Translations under genes and position numbers: made by a program
The notes under the pieces: generated by a model
The model's input: the letters and a program-made list of their open reading frames with translations, nothing else
Database searches by the model: none
What the model was told of the DNA's origin: nothing
NCBI GenBank assembly: GCA_003075315.1
Contig: QDFQ01000009.1
Span: 1-47,530 of the forward strand
Direction: 5' to 3'
DNA length: 47,530 nt
From: Arthrobacter sp. TPD3018
GTDB taxonomy: Bacteria > Pseudomonadota > Alphaproteobacteria > Sphingomonadales > Sphingomonadaceae
Shown: piece by piece, positions 33,653 through 43,676 of the stretch
Numbering within the stretch: the first letter of the stretch is position 1
How the letters are laid out: each line of letters begins with the position of its first letter

Positions 33653-36600
33653 TCAGGCCGAGACTCGAACGACGGTTCCGCGCGTCACGAACACGATCAT
33701 ACCCTCCGAGATGCCGGTTACATGAAGGTAGCGCTTCACCTGACCGCGATACTGCTCGGTGGCGGCGGGATCCGGATCGACATCACTCTTCCAGTCGATC
33801 GCCGCGCGCGGCTGTCCGGACTCATCAAGATGCAACGCATCTACGATCCCGGCGGTGACGACTTCTATGCCGTCGACCTCCTCCGAAGCGAGAACCGGAA
33901 GCTCCGGCACGAGGCGGTCACGCATCGCTACGATCTCGGGGAGGGCCAGCGTGCGCACAACAACCCGTGCCACCTCCTGTTCGGAGATGCCGGTAGCCGC
34001 GGCCCCGGCCGGCTCAAGCCCGAGTTGCACGATCAGCTCGCGTGCCCGGTCTGCGAGGTGCGCTTCCTCGTCCAAGATTTCACCCGTAAGCACCTCCTCG
34101 AACAGCTTGTGGATGATCAGCCCCCGCTCGCGCCCGCCTTGAACCGGTCCCGATGGAGCAGCACCGGCCACCTCTCCGAACACCAGCTCGGGTTCAGCCT
34201 GCGAGTGGTCATCTACTCCGCGCCCTTCGTCCCTGCTCGGCGCGCTCCAAGCGATTTTCGCGGTAGCGTCGACGATCGCGGTTGCTTCTTCCGCGAAGCG
34301 CTCCCGGGTCTGCTGATTGTCGTCCTCGTGGATGCCGGAAGGCGCTTGGTCGGGATAAGCGTCGAAGTCGAGAACCTCGAGCTCATTAAGCCCGAAGTCG
34401 ATCAGCCCCGACCAGCTGTTCGAGCCTGCCGCGACGTCGAGCCGTGGAAACACCAGCAGCTCGCGCGCGCGGGTAGCAGCCACATACCACAGGCGCGTGC
34501 GTTCGCGGTCCTGCTCGGCCTTCTCAGCACTGTGCACGTCGGCGTGGCCAGAGGGTAGGTTGCCCAGCACCGGCATGAACAGGATGCCGGCGTCGCGATC
34601 GATGACGGTGTTGTCTGCCGCAATCGTCGCCGTCATGCAGTTGATCGGGACGACAATCGGCCATTCCAGCCCCTTGGATGCGTGCACCGTGAGGAGCGAC
34701 ACCGACTCCTCCTGTGCGTCGGGCCGACCTTCGGCCGAGCGCGCCTCCCCGGCCCATGCGTCTGCCATCGACTGTGCAAACGCCCTCAGGCCGCGAACGC
34801 CGAAAGGCCGGGCGAGGCTCAGGAACAGGTCGACGTTGGCGAGTGGACGTTCGGCTTGGCCGCGATGGCGTTGCAGCAGGATCGCGCGTACGTTCAGCGT
34901 GTCGATCGCCTCGGCGATCAGTTGATGCGGGGTGGTCGCGTTGATCCGGCGCCTGAGCCCCTGAAGCTTGCCCAGCACGTCCCTCGCGAGGGGATGCGCG
35001 ATCGCGTCCAGGTCCATGTTGACGTGCAGGCGAGGAAGAGCGTCCGGTCGCTCCGGTGCGCGCGGCTGCGTCCAGACAAGGTCGAGCAGCTCCTCCTCGG
35101 TCAGCCCGACCAGAGGTCCCCGGAGCAGCGCACCCAATGCGAGCGTGTCTCGGCCATCAGCGAGCACGCGCGCGATCGCGACCAGATCCTGCACCTCCTG
35201 CCGCTGGTAGAAGCCCTTGCCGGCCTGCGTGGCGACCGCGATCCCGCGTTGCTCCAGCGCCTGCTCGTAGCGCCACAGGTCCTTGCCGGTTGGCGCAAGG
35301 AGAGCGATGTCGCCGGGTCGGCACGGACGCTGCACCCCGGCCCGACGGTCGGCGATCTCATGGCTGCCGATCAGGCGTGCGACCAGCTCCGCGACGGCCT
35401 CGGCCTCACAGTCGCGCTTCCGATCGGCCGACGCTTTGCCGTCCTCGCCCGCGCACGCGACCGGCAGGGCGGTGACGCACAGGCCGTGGGCGGGATCGGG
35501 ATGAAAGGGATCGAGCGCGGTGAACCCCGGCTGCCCCTTGTCCTCGCCCATATGCGGTTCGAACCGTTCGTTCACGAAGGAAAGGATACCCGCACAGGAC
35601 CGGAAGTTGGTCGAGATGCTGAGCAGATCCTGCGCGCCCTGAGCGCGGATCGCGTCGCGTGCCCGGACATAGGCGGCGACATCGGCACCCCTGAAGCGGT
35701 AGATCGCCTGTTTGGGATCACCGACGAGAAACAATGCGCCGGGCCTGATCCGATACGCCTGCCAGTCGGCGGGATCGGCTCCGTCCATCGGGTTGCCGCA
35801 CAGGCGCCAGAAGATCTCCAGCTGTAGCGGGTCGGTATCCTGGAACTCGTCCACCAAGACATGCGCATACCGCGACGCGAGTGCCTGCCGGACAGGCTCA
35901 TGATCGCGCAGCAGGTCACGCGCGGCGAAAATCAGATCATCGAAGTCGAGCAAGGCCGCTGCGCGCTTGTAGTCACGGAACCCGTCCGCCACGGGCGCGA
36001 CCGCGGTCAACACCTCCGAAAGCACCCGCGCTGCGACCGCGCCCTTGAGGTCGATCCAGGCATCACGCGCAACGTTGTGCAGACGCTCAGCCTCGGTGTT
36101 CAACTCGCCACCGCGTGCCTTGGGCAGGCCCTTCAGCTTGACCGCAGCCTCCCACTTCCCCTTCTTCTGATACTTGCGCCAACCGGAGCCGGTGAGGAGC
36201 GAAGCGTCGGGCTCGGCGGTGAGTAGCGCCACCAACGACCTGAAGTCCTGGCCTTGCCCGGCCGCCAGAAGCCGTTCGCTCATGCCGGCGAACGCTTCCG
36301 CTGCCGCGATGCTCTCTTCTTCCCGCGCGGGAGTGGTGGTGACGAAGTCTTTGTAGGCATCGGCCGCGTCGCGTGCGGCGTCGATCAGAGGCGGGAGGGC
36401 TGGAGACGGCGGTCCTGTCAGCACGCGATGTCGACGCAACCTGTCGGCAACCTCTCGCACCAGAGCGAGTCCCCCCACCGGCTCGTGGTACACCAGCTCC
36501 GAAATTAGGCTTGGCAGAGCGCCGTCCAGCGTCGCACGCAGCCAGCGATCCAACGTGTCACCGAACGCAAGTTCCGCTTCGACCGGGTCCACGAGGCTCG

Positions 36601-37021
36601 CGCCCGGATCGATGTTGGCCTCGACGGGGTAGGGTTTGATCAGGCGCTGGCAGAAGCCGTGGATGGTCGAGCAGGTGACCTCATCGAGGTTCTCGCACGC
36701 ACCGGTCAGCGCTTGGCGCTGTTCGTCCGAGAGCCCGTGAGGGAGCGCCGCACTTAACTCGCGCGGGATGCGGTCGGATAGCAGCTCTTCCACGAAGTCC
36801 TGCACGCGCGCGAGCAGTTCGCTGGCGGCGAGTTCGGTGAAGGTCACTGCGGCAATGCTTTTCGGCGCGACGCCGGCGGCGAGCATCAGCGCCACTCGCC
36901 CTGCCATCACGGCGGTCTTGCCCGAGCCTGCGCCGGCTTCGACGAGCAGCGATCGGTCGTGAGCGGTAAGCGCGGTCAGCCTTGCCTGGTCATCCGCAAG
37001 CACGGGTGCCATCACGTTCAT
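33653..37021 (-). CDS. UvrD/AddA-like helicase with RecB-type nuclease domain
   Basis: 1122 residues from ATG 37021 (ATGA overlap with the upstream gene). SF1A helicase: VEAGAGSGKTAVMAGR Walker A (residue 28-38), VTFTELAASELLARV, VDEFQDTDPLQLEIFWRL motif II (about 390), VGDPKQAIYRFRGAD, TNFRSCAGILSF, LTVHASKGLEWPIVV, RLWYVAATRARE motif VI. The C-terminus is a PD-(D/E)xK nuclease: RGLIIHKLFEEV, GIVDALHL, AIDWKSDVDP (about 1077) and QVKRYL. That is the AddA/RecB layout. It forms a two-gene operon with an AddB-like nuclease, but is not the housekeeping pair's typical setting, being next to a toxin-antitoxin pair. Confidence 0.85.
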   Translation of the reverse strand: MNVMAPVLADDQARLTALTAHDRSLLVEAGAGSGKTAVMAGRVALMLAAGVAPKSIAAVTFTELAASELLARVQDFVEELLSDRIPRELSAALPHGLSDEQRQALTGACENLDEVTCSTIHGFCQRLIKPYPVEANIDPGASLVDPVEAELAFGDTLDRWLRATLDGALPSLISELVYHEPVGGLALVREVADRLRRHRVLTGPPSPALPPLIDAARDAADAYKDFVTTTPAREEESIAAAEAFAGMSERLLAAGQGQDFRSLVALLTAEPDASLLTGSGWRKYQKKGKWEAAVKLKGLPKARGGELNTEAERLHNVARDAWIDLKGAVAARVLSEVLTAVAPVADGFRDYKRAAALLDFDDLIFAARDLLRDHEPVRQALASRYAHVLVDEFQDTDPLQLEIFWRLCGNPMDGADPADWQAYRIRPGALFLVGDPKQAIYRFRGADVAAYVRARDAIRAQGAQDLLSISTNFRSCAGILSFVNERFEPHMGEDKGQPGFTALDPFHPDPAHGLCVTALPVACAGEDGKASADRKRDCEAEAVAELVARLIGSHEIADRRAGVQRPCRPGDIALLAPTGKDLWRYEQALEQRGIAVATQAGKGFYQRQEVQDLVAIARVLADGRDTLALGALLRGPLVGLTEEELLDLVWTQPRAPERPDALPRLHVNMDLDAIAHPLARDVLGKLQGLRRRINATTPHQLIAEAIDTLNVRAILLQRHRGQAERPLANVDLFLSLARPFGVRGLRAFAQSMADAWAGEARSAEGRPDAQEESVSLLTVHASKGLEWPIVVPINCMTATIAADNTVIDRDAGILFMPVLGNLPSGHADVHSAEKAEQDRERTRLWYVAATRARELLVFPRLDVAAGSNSWSGLIDFGLNELEVLDFDAYPDQAPSGIHEDDNQQTRERFAEEATAIVDATAKIAWSAPSRDEGRGVDDHSQAEPELVFGEVAGAAPSGPVQGGRERGLIIHKLFEEVLTGEILDEEAHLADRARELIVQLGLEPAGAAATGISEQEVARVVVRTLALPEIVAMRDRLVPELPVLASEEVDGIEVVTAGIVDALHLDESGQPRAAIDWKSDVDPDPAATEQYRGQVKRYLHVTGISEGMIVFVTRGTVVRVSA

Positions 37022-39753
37022 CACTCCGCCTCCCAGACGAGGGTGGCATCGCCGAGAGCTACCGTCGCCGCCTCCTGCTTGCGGCGGCACCAACCCTTGT
37101 CCGCCATTGCCGGCAGAGCGAAGGCGAGGTCATCATAGTCGCCGCCCGTATCCGGGCCCGGCAGCGCTCGCCCGGCCATAAGGTTGGCACGTGCCGCGCG
37201 CAGATGTCCGGCCAGCGTGGCAAGCGTGCCGTTCGCGTCCTGCAGCGGCCGGGTCACCCCCGCGCGCGGATAGACGAGCGCCGCCTCCACCTCCATGTCA
37301 TCGCCCAGAAGCGAGCGAACCGCATAGGCGTATAGACAACGCTGGAGTTCGCTTCCGCCGCCCAGCGTTACAGCGTCCTTCGGGCACTTGCCGCCCTTGT
37401 AATCGGTGACACGCGCCTTTGTGCCACAGTCTGACAGGTCCAATCGGTCCACGTAGCCGGAGATCCGGAAGCCGGTATCAGCGACTTCCACAACCGTGTC
37501 GGCCGCCCAGGGCAGGGCACCATCGGACTTGGCGGTCTGGCCGCCGAACGGCGCTTCGGCAAAGGAGCGTTGGCCGGGCAGGGGCTCGGGTCGGCCCTCG
37601 AGTGCAGCGAGCGCGACTTGCCGGGTGTCCGCCAAGGTCCGCTGCCAGACAATACCGGGCGGCACGGCCTGACCCGCCTCCCACATCGCCGCGACGTCCG
37701 CACAGGCCGCATCGAGCGCTGACACGCAGGCCTGTTCGTCGGCACTGGCCAGCCCCTGACCGGCCTCGAGCCGCCGCACGGCGTTGTCGAGCAGGTGGTG
37801 CAGCAACTCGCCCGACGCTCGGGCATCAAGCACGAGCGCTTCGTCGGCTGTGGCCGGACCGCGGAGGCCGAGCGCATATTTCCAGCTGAAGCCGAGCGGG
37901 TTTCGCAGGAGAAGCTTGAGCGAGCTGGCCGACTGAACGCGGTCCAGCGCTGCGGCCAGCGCGGGGTGATCCGGGCGGACCTGTCCGTCGTGTGGCGTCA
38001 CGTGCGACGAGCGCCAGTTCGTCCAACAGGTTGCAGCGGAGGCGGCCTGCGCCAGTTCTGAAGCATCGCCCGGTCGGGCTCCGAGCCGGTCCGTCTCGCT
38101 CATGGCGTGGTCGGGGCGCCGGTTCCGCCGCAGATAGGCAGGCGGCGGAGTTCCCCGAAGCAGCGGACTGGCCCCTACCAGGCGTCCTTCCTCATCACGC
38201 CGCGCCCGGCTGAGCACGACCTGGCTGGCGGTGGTGGCCAGGATCGTTTCGAAGTCACGCCGGTCAGCAGCAGAGACGGGCAGGGGATCAAGGTCTGCCA
38301 GCGGCACGACGTGGTCGGGCACGAGTCGATCCTCACTGATACGCCGCGGCCACTGAGTTGACGTCAGACCCAGCAGGCGAACGAAAGGCCGTGGTGATGC
38401 CGCGAGCGCCTCAGCCGGCATCCAGGCGACCGATGAGCAGGGCTCGCTTTCGTCCTCGAGGCGGAGTTGCGCAATTGTGATATCGATGGCGGCCGGACTG
38501 CCGAGACCAAGCGCGCGCCGCCAGATGCGGCGTGCCGGACCGCTAAGCAGCTTCTCGCCCGTGTCCGCCGCAAGCGTCGTACCTTTGGCCAACATCGCGA
38601 TGATGTCGCGTAACTCAGGCGCATGGTCGACACCGTCGGGCCAGTCTTCCGCTGTAAGCCGGTCGATCAACCTGTCCCAGGCACCGGTCGAGTTGAGCGG
38701 CGCCTCACCCGGGAGCAGCCGCGTCCAGCCCGCGGGCAGCTGGGCCACCGGTCCCGCCTCGCTGCCGAGCAGTGACGCCAGCCGGCGGATGCGCGCCTGC
38801 GACAACCCGCGCACGAGGACATCGGCGAGGGCGGCCGCTGCCTGGCCCGGCCGGGTCGATACAACGGGAACGCTATGAACAAAGTGGAGGTCGAGATTGG
38901 CATCGGCGCGCAGCGCGAGGAAGACATCGTCATAGGCGGCTGGCGCCGCGGACGCGATGGCGATCTCGTGGGGGCGGGCAACACCGCTGGCAATCAGCTC
39001 GCGTGCCCAGCGCATCGCCTCGACCGCCTCATGATGACCGGTTGCACAGGTCACCGCTTCAAGGCTCGGACTGGCGGCGTCGGATCTGAGCACCTCGATG
39101 GCGGACCCGGCAAGCCAGTCTGGCACCGAACGGGGGCCAGCATGCCAGCGGACCGCTACCGCGTCGGCCAACAGGAACAGCAGTTCGCGCCAGCAGGGCG
39201 AGAGTTCGGAGTGACCGACGATGTCGATGCTCCCGAACAGGGCAGGGGCATGAGCGAGGCGCTCGGTTGCACGCGTGACGAGATCGCAGGGCCGCAGCAT
39301 CGAGTGGGGGAGACGGCCGATGACGGCATCTTCCAGCGCGGCAATGGCGGCGAGGCGCGGGTCCTCGCCCGCACGAGCCGAGAGATCCACACCAGCGCGC
39401 CATGCCTTGTGCAGCGTGTCAGCCGCGGCACTGACGAAGCCGGGCAGGGCCTTGATGTTGTCGAGCTCGCCCAGGTCGCTGTCGGTCACCGACGCCTGGA
39501 TCGCGTCGCGCAACGCCTCCGGATCGATGCCGGTGATGAACCCACCCGCCAGTCGAGCCGCAAGCTGCTCCAATGTCATGACCTGGACGCCGTGCCGCTG
39601 GGCACGCGCGGCTTCCAATCTGATCTCACGAGCAGCCAGCCTGCCATGGGAGACGAATGTTTGGCGCTGCACTGACCACCCCACTTTTACGGCTATCGGC
39701 GTTTTCGCCGTTCCCGGCAGTCTAGCGGCAGCGGAACATAGCATCAACGCCAA
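37021..39753 (-). CDS. AddB-like PD-(D/E)xK nuclease family protein
   Basis: Up to 910 residues; start uncertain (TTG 39753, ATG 39744, or a GTG at 39684 that would best match the start of the conserved block QTFVSHGRLAAREIRLEAARAQRHGVQVMTLEQLAARLAGG). Helicase-like inactive N-terminal region as in AddB/RecC. The C-terminal nuclease motif is clear: FRISGYVDRLDLSDC, VTDYKGGKCP (about 785) and LQRCLYAYAVRSLL. No Walker A is seen, typical of AddB. I do not see the AddB-specific iron-sulphur cysteine cluster. The pair would process double-strand ends or foreign DNA. Confidence 0.75.
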   Translation of the reverse strand: MALMLCSAAARLPGTAKTPIAVKVGWSVQRQTFVSHGRLAAREIRLEAARAQRHGVQVMTLEQLAARLAGGFITGIDPEALRDAIQASVTDSDLGELDNIKALPGFVSAAADTLHKAWRAGVDLSARAGEDPRLAAIAALEDAVIGRLPHSMLRPCDLVTRATERLAHAPALFGSIDIVGHSELSPCWRELLFLLADAVAVRWHAGPRSVPDWLAGSAIEVLRSDAASPSLEAVTCATGHHEAVEAMRWARELIASGVARPHEIAIASAAPAAYDDVFLALRADANLDLHFVHSVPVVSTRPGQAAAALADVLVRGLSQARIRRLASLLGSEAGPVAQLPAGWTRLLPGEAPLNSTGAWDRLIDRLTAEDWPDGVDHAPELRDIIAMLAKGTTLAADTGEKLLSGPARRIWRRALGLGSPAAIDITIAQLRLEDESEPCSSVAWMPAEALAASPRPFVRLLGLTSTQWPRRISEDRLVPDHVVPLADLDPLPVSAADRRDFETILATTASQVVLSRARRDEEGRLVGASPLLRGTPPPAYLRRNRRPDHAMSETDRLGARPGDASELAQAASAATCWTNWRSSHVTPHDGQVRPDHPALAAALDRVQSASSLKLLLRNPLGFSWKYALGLRGPATADEALVLDARASGELLHHLLDNAVRRLEAGQGLASADEQACVSALDAACADVAAMWEAGQAVPPGIVWQRTLADTRQVALAALEGRPEPLPGQRSFAEAPFGGQTAKSDGALPWAADTVVEVADTGFRISGYVDRLDLSDCGTKARVTDYKGGKCPKDAVTLGGGSELQRCLYAYAVRSLLGDDMEVEAALVYPRAGVTRPLQDANGTLATLAGHLRAARANLMAGRALPGPDTGGDYDDLAFALPAMADKGWCRRKQEAATVALGDATLVWEAE

Positions 39754-39828
39754 CTGCCCCGAGGCGGACTGAAGGCTTCAGAACGGACGAGGTCCGGGGC
39801 CCTGAACAAGCGGATTGCCGTCAGCCCG

Positions 39829-39855
39829 GTTGACATTATACCTAAATGGATATAG
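39829..39855 (+). promoter_or_regulatory. Candidate promoter of the toxin-antitoxin / DUF6361 operon
   Basis: TTGACA (39829-39834) followed 15 bases on by TATAGG (39850-39855), and the toxin start codon at 39886. A TATAAT reading on the minus strand overlaps it and could serve the AddAB-like operon. A CCTA...TAGG partial palindrome around the -10 (39840-39855) could be the antitoxin operator. Spacing is short of optimal. Confidence 0.45.
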
Positions 39856-39885
39856 GCCTTCTTCCATCGTCAACGGAGATGGAGA

Positions 39886-40239
39886 ATGCGCGAACTGGAG
39901 TGGATGGGTAGTAGCAGGGACGACCTGGTCGACATGCCCGAGGATGTCCGAAGCGAGTTTGGACACGGCCTCTACCTAGCCCAGCTTGGAATGAGACACG
40001 TCAACGCCAAGCCGTACGGCTCGAGTATCGAGCTAATTGAGCGGTACGACGGCGACACCTATCGCTGCATCTACAACGTCAAGATCGACGACGATATCTA
40101 CGTTCTCCACGCCTTCCAGAAAAAGTCGACGAGCGGCATCGCCGTTCCGAAGCACCAGAAGGAAACGATCGAAGCTCGACTGAAAGCGGCTCAAAGATTG
40201 GCTGCCGAGAAGAGAGCGCTACGCAAACAAGCCTTATAA
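39886..40239 (+). CDS. HigB/Gp49-like RelE-superfamily toxin
   Basis: 117 residues with GGAGATGGAGA before the ATG. RelE/HigB type: MPEDVRSEFGHGLYLAQLG, KPYGSSIELIERYDGDTYRCIYNVKIDDDIYVLHAFQKKSTSGIAVPKHQKETIEARLKAA. These cleave mRNA on the ribosome. It precedes its XRE antitoxin, the reverse of many TA pairs but the rule for HigBA. It starts the plus-strand arm of the putative defence block. Confidence 0.85.
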   Translation: MRELEWMGSSRDDLVDMPEDVRSEFGHGLYLAQLGMRHVNAKPYGSSIELIERYDGDTYRCIYNVKIDDDIYVLHAFQKKSTSGIAVPKHQKETIEARLKAAQRLAAEKRALRKQAL

Positions 40240-40250
40240 AGGACCCCGAC

Positions 40251-40571
40251 ATGGCAGTCGAGCATGTGACCTCCAGTGGCAACGTCTTCGCGGATCTCGG
40301 CCTTTCGGATCCGGAAGGTCGTTTGGTGAAGTCCAAGCTCGCCGCCGCTCTTCAGCGAAGCATGGGCGAACTGGGGCTGACGCAGACCGCTGCCTCTGCT
40401 CGCATGGGCATGCCACAGCCCAAGCTTTCCAAGATCCTCCGCGGCCGTTTCGACGGCATCAGCGAAGCTTACATCACCGACGGGCTCCGGAAACTCGGCC
40501 ACGATGTCGAGATTTGGGTCCGGCCGCGACATGAGGGGATCGGCGCGGTGCGGGTGCTGGAAACAGCCTAA
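40251..40571 (+). CDS. HigA-like XRE-family antitoxin
   Basis: 106 residues. XRE helix-turn-helix: KSKLAAALQRSMGELGLTQTAASARMGMPQPKLSKILRGRFDGISEAYITDGLRKLGHDVEIWVRP. Eleven bases after the toxin stop. It neutralises the toxin and represses the promoter upstream; read-through into the DUF6361 operon 58 bases on is plausible since no terminator is visible. Confidence 0.88.
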   Translation: MAVEHVTSSGNVFADLGLSDPEGRLVKSKLAAALQRSMGELGLTQTAASARMGMPQPKLSKILRGRFDGISEAYITDGLRKLGHDVEIWVRPRHEGIGAVRVLETA

Positions 40572-40629
40572 CCGCGTCGATCTGTGAGCGGCTCTCCTTG
40601 TGGGCGGCTAGAGAGTCTGGGGGTGACGC

Positions 40630-41838
40630 TTGGCGTCTTTTGGAATGACCTATCTGTCGCCGGACGCGATGCGCGAGGCGCGCAAATTCATGAACTCGGA
40701 CCAGAAAGGGATTCGGGACGAGATCGGGTTCCTGATCGTCCACCAGCGTTACGCCGATCGGTTCTTTCCCGGCACGTCAGTCCTGCATACCCGCTTGCGC
40801 TATGTCCTCTTCGTGCCCTGGCTCTACCGCGATGAGCACCTCAAACCAGCCAAGGGGCAACGCGCACAGGAAAGCGTGAAGCGGCGCGAATATTTGCTTA
40901 CCGGGCGCCTGATCAACGAGCCGGGCGGTGTGATCGGCAGCCGCAACTATCCCTCTCCGGTCGAGCAGCGTCCCAGCCAGGTCTATTGGGGTGCGCTGCA
41001 ACGCTGGGGGCTGGTGCGCGAGCAGGAAGGCAGCGGTCCGCTTAGCCGCTATCAGGTCGAGCGGATGGTCGCGGGTAAGCCGGGCGCGCTACTGAAGGAC
41101 GACGAAGGGACGCCGCTCGGAGGAGGATCCTGGCCGTTCGTCGTTCCGGAACCGGCCGACGATTGGTACGGGGAGGGCGAGGGTACGCTGAGCTTCGATC
41201 TCACTCGTAGCGAGCGGAAGTTCCTCGCCAAACGCCTGCGAAGCCTGACGTCGCCCAGAAATCCCGGGGCGAGATCGATCTTCTCGCTGCTGGTCGGGCA
41301 CGACGTGTCGTCGAGCCGTACTGCTTGGGGTCCACAAGTCCGGGACCTTGCGGAAACCGAACGGCCAGCGCTTGAGCGGGCCGGCCACGCCGCTGCTCTC
41401 GCCGCGATCGGCCGCGGCGTTTACGCCGCCCAAGTGGAGACGCTGTGCGAGGAGCTGGACCGTAGCAAGCGCTCCGATACGCAACGCGCGGCACTGACCG
41501 GCATCGTCCAGCGCTGGAAGGCCCAGGCCGCTCGCCTGGACTGGCCAGCTTTTCTCGACGATATGACGGACCGGACCGAGTTGGCTCCCGTCGTCTCTGT
41601 TGCGCTTCAGGACACGCTCGCATGGGTACGCGCCGGACACACCGATCCGATGCGGTTGGAGCGCGTGTACCGTGACGCCGAAGAGGCGCGAAAGGGGCGA
41701 CGAGCGCGGCTCTCACGCAGCCAGTTCGGCGTCGATCAGCGTGCGGACTGGGACAATGATCACCATCCGCTGGGTGCGCCGCTTCATTACCGCTGGGACC
41801 GGGTGCAGATGCTGCTGCAGGACCTCGTCGGCGCATGA
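40630..41838 (+). CDS. DUF6361 family protein, first gene of a three-gene operon
   Basis: 402 residues, TTG start 40630 with a run of G before; ATG 40645 is five codons in. DUF6361 pattern: FGMTYLSPDAMREARKFMN, RDEIGFLIVHQRYADRFFPGTSVLHTRLRYVLFVPWLYRDE, SVKRREYLLTGRLI, then SQVYWGALQRWGLV and a C-terminal RSQFGVDQRADWDNDHHPLGAPLHYRWDRVQMLLQDLVGA. Function not known to me; the FFPGT...TRLRYVLFVPW block is the family hallmark. It overlaps the next gene by ATGA, so it is a subunit of the same system as the PLD nuclease and helicase. Confidence 0.75.
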   Translation: MASFGMTYLSPDAMREARKFMNSDQKGIRDEIGFLIVHQRYADRFFPGTSVLHTRLRYVLFVPWLYRDEHLKPAKGQRAQESVKRREYLLTGRLINEPGGVIGSRNYPSPVEQRPSQVYWGALQRWGLVREQEGSGPLSRYQVERMVAGKPGALLKDDEGTPLGGGSWPFVVPEPADDWYGEGEGTLSFDLTRSERKFLAKRLRSLTSPRNPGARSIFSLLVGHDVSSSRTAWGPQVRDLAETERPALERAGHAAALAAIGRGVYAAQVETLCEELDRSKRSDTQRAALTGIVQRWKAQAARLDWPAFLDDMTDRTELAPVVSVALQDTLAWVRAGHTDPMRLERVYRDAEEARKGRRARLSRSQFGVDQRADWDNDHHPLGAPLHYRWDRVQMLLQDLVGA

Positions 41839-43676
41839 GAAGGGCGCCGAAGGACTTCCCCGGCCAGGCCTTTCTTGAGCTCCTGCGGCCACCCAAGCTG
41901 ACCACAACCCGCTTGGCCCTGTTCGCCGCCTACTCCGCCGACCCGATCGTTCTTGGGGGCGCTCTGTTGAATCTCCACGCCCGCGGCCGCGACAATGCGC
42001 GCGGCAACAAGTCCGACTTCGCCGGCGCGATCGAGGCCTTGCGCGAACGGGTGCGCTTCATTGTCCAGCGCGGGCGCATCCATCGTGGACCGAGGCTCCC
42101 GAAGATCGCGGCCGTGCTCGACCAGTTCGTGGTGGAGATGCCCTATCGGGAAAGCGCGAACAGCTGGCACCCGAAGGCTGCGTTGATCTGCTATCAAGCG
42201 GAGGGATTGCCACGGTTCTGGCGGCTTTGGGTCGGCAGCCGCAACCTGACCATGAGCCGTGACCTGGATCTCGGGCTGGTGTTGGACGGCGAAAGCCGCC
42301 GCAGGAAGGGGAGCCAGGTCGTCGATGGCATCGATGCGCTGGGTGTAACCCTCGCGCGCGCAGCCAAGCTGCCCGACGTCGATCCGGACGATCTCGCGAA
42401 GGAGCTCAGGGCCGTGCGCTGGATCGCGCCGGACGACATCGATGTGTCACGGATCGACCTCTGGACGCGCGGCTCGGAGCCGATCGCTCCGCTCGATGCG
42501 ACGTCCGGAGACAAGATCGTCGTCCTGAGCCCGTTCCTCTGCGATGCTTTCGCACGATCCCTTGCCGATATGACCAAGGCAAGCGCGGACCGCACTCTGG
42601 TGACGACGCTGCCGGCGCTGCGCAAGCTTGGCAATGACGGCCGCGCGGGTCTTTCCGACTTCAAGTTGTTGGCGCTTGGGGCACCGATCCCGGACGGAGA
42701 CGACGTCGCTGAGGTTGAGCTGATAGGGCGGGAGCCGGCAACGGACGAGGAAGACGAAGGTTCGGGCGGCGCTAGTCATTCGGGGCTGCACGCCAAGCTG
42801 TTCGCGGCGATCCAGGGCGAGCGGATCGAGATCGTCGCCGGCAGCGCCAATGCCACCGACCGGGCTTGGTCGGGCCGCAATGCGGAAGTCGCCGCCCGCT
42901 TCACCGGCGGCAGCGCCGAGATCGACGGCGTCCTGGCGATCGTCGGGTCAGCGACACCGGTATCCGATGCTCTCCTGCAGACGCTGACGGAAACAGAAGC
43001 TGACGCAGCCGAACTTGCTCTCGAAAGGCTGCGCTGGACGCTTGCGGACACGTCACTCAGCCTGGACCGCAACGGCAGGGAGTATCGTCTCACCTCTGGC
43101 GAAGTCGTGCCGCTGCCGCCCTCAGCTCAGTTGGAAGCAGGGCTCGCCACGATGGCGCTCCACCGCTGGCAGCCCGGCGTGACGCACATCGAGCTCGGAG
43201 AGGTTCCGTTGTCCCTGCAAACGGATCTTGTTCAGTTTCGGCTGACGATCGGGGATCTGCCGCCGGCGTCATGGCTCCTGCGCGTGCCGGTGGTCCCCTC
43301 GATCGACGCGGAGCGGGACGCTGCCGCGATCAGCCGCTTTCTGAGCGTCGACGGCCTGCAGGCGTGGCTGCGCGAGATGCTCGAGGGTGGAGCAGGGGCG
43401 GGGAGCGAGGACGACTGGGACACGGAGCCGGAAGCGGTTGCGCCCAAGCGGAGCAGCTGGAAGCATGACGGGCTCGCGCTCGAGGATATCCTGACCGCCT
43501 GGGCCAAGGACCAGACCAACAAGTCCGGTTCGTTGAAGCGTGTCGATGCCGTGATCGACCGCTATGTGGCTGCGGTCCTGGCTCATGGCGAGCACCTTAC
43601 GCAGGCGGACAGAGACGATCTGACCGCCCTCCAGCAGACTTGGCGCATCGCGCGCGAGGTCCTAATCGCAAGATGA
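41835..43676 (+). CDS. Phospholipase-D-like nuclease, second gene of the operon
   Basis: 613 residues. Two HKD-type half-sites are visible: SWHPKAALICY with GSRNLTMSRDLDLG (H112, K114, N137) and SGLHAKLFAAIQGERIEIVAGSANATDRAWSGRNAE (about H319, K321, with N-x-x-E around 348). The PLD superfamily has many nucleases that act on DNA, as in restriction and DISARM-type systems. N-terminal 100 residues and the C-terminal 200 residues have no recognised motif. Coupled by ATGA overlaps on both sides. Confidence 0.8.
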   Translation: MRRAPKDFPGQAFLELLRPPKLTTTRLALFAAYSADPIVLGGALLNLHARGRDNARGNKSDFAGAIEALRERVRFIVQRGRIHRGPRLPKIAAVLDQFVVEMPYRESANSWHPKAALICYQAEGLPRFWRLWVGSRNLTMSRDLDLGLVLDGESRRRKGSQVVDGIDALGVTLARAAKLPDVDPDDLAKELRAVRWIAPDDIDVSRIDLWTRGSEPIAPLDATSGDKIVVLSPFLCDAFARSLADMTKASADRTLVTTLPALRKLGNDGRAGLSDFKLLALGAPIPDGDDVAEVELIGREPATDEEDEGSGGASHSGLHAKLFAAIQGERIEIVAGSANATDRAWSGRNAEVAARFTGGSAEIDGVLAIVGSATPVSDALLQTLTETEADAAELALERLRWTLADTSLSLDRNGREYRLTSGEVVPLPPSAQLEAGLATMALHRWQPGVTHIELGEVPLSLQTDLVQFRLTIGDLPPASWLLRVPVVPSIDAERDAAAISRFLSVDGLQAWLREMLEGGAGAGSEDDWDTEPEAVAPKRSSWKHDGLALEDILTAWAKDQTNKSGSLKRVDAVIDRYVAAVLAHGEHLTQADRDDLTALQQTWRIAREVLIAR

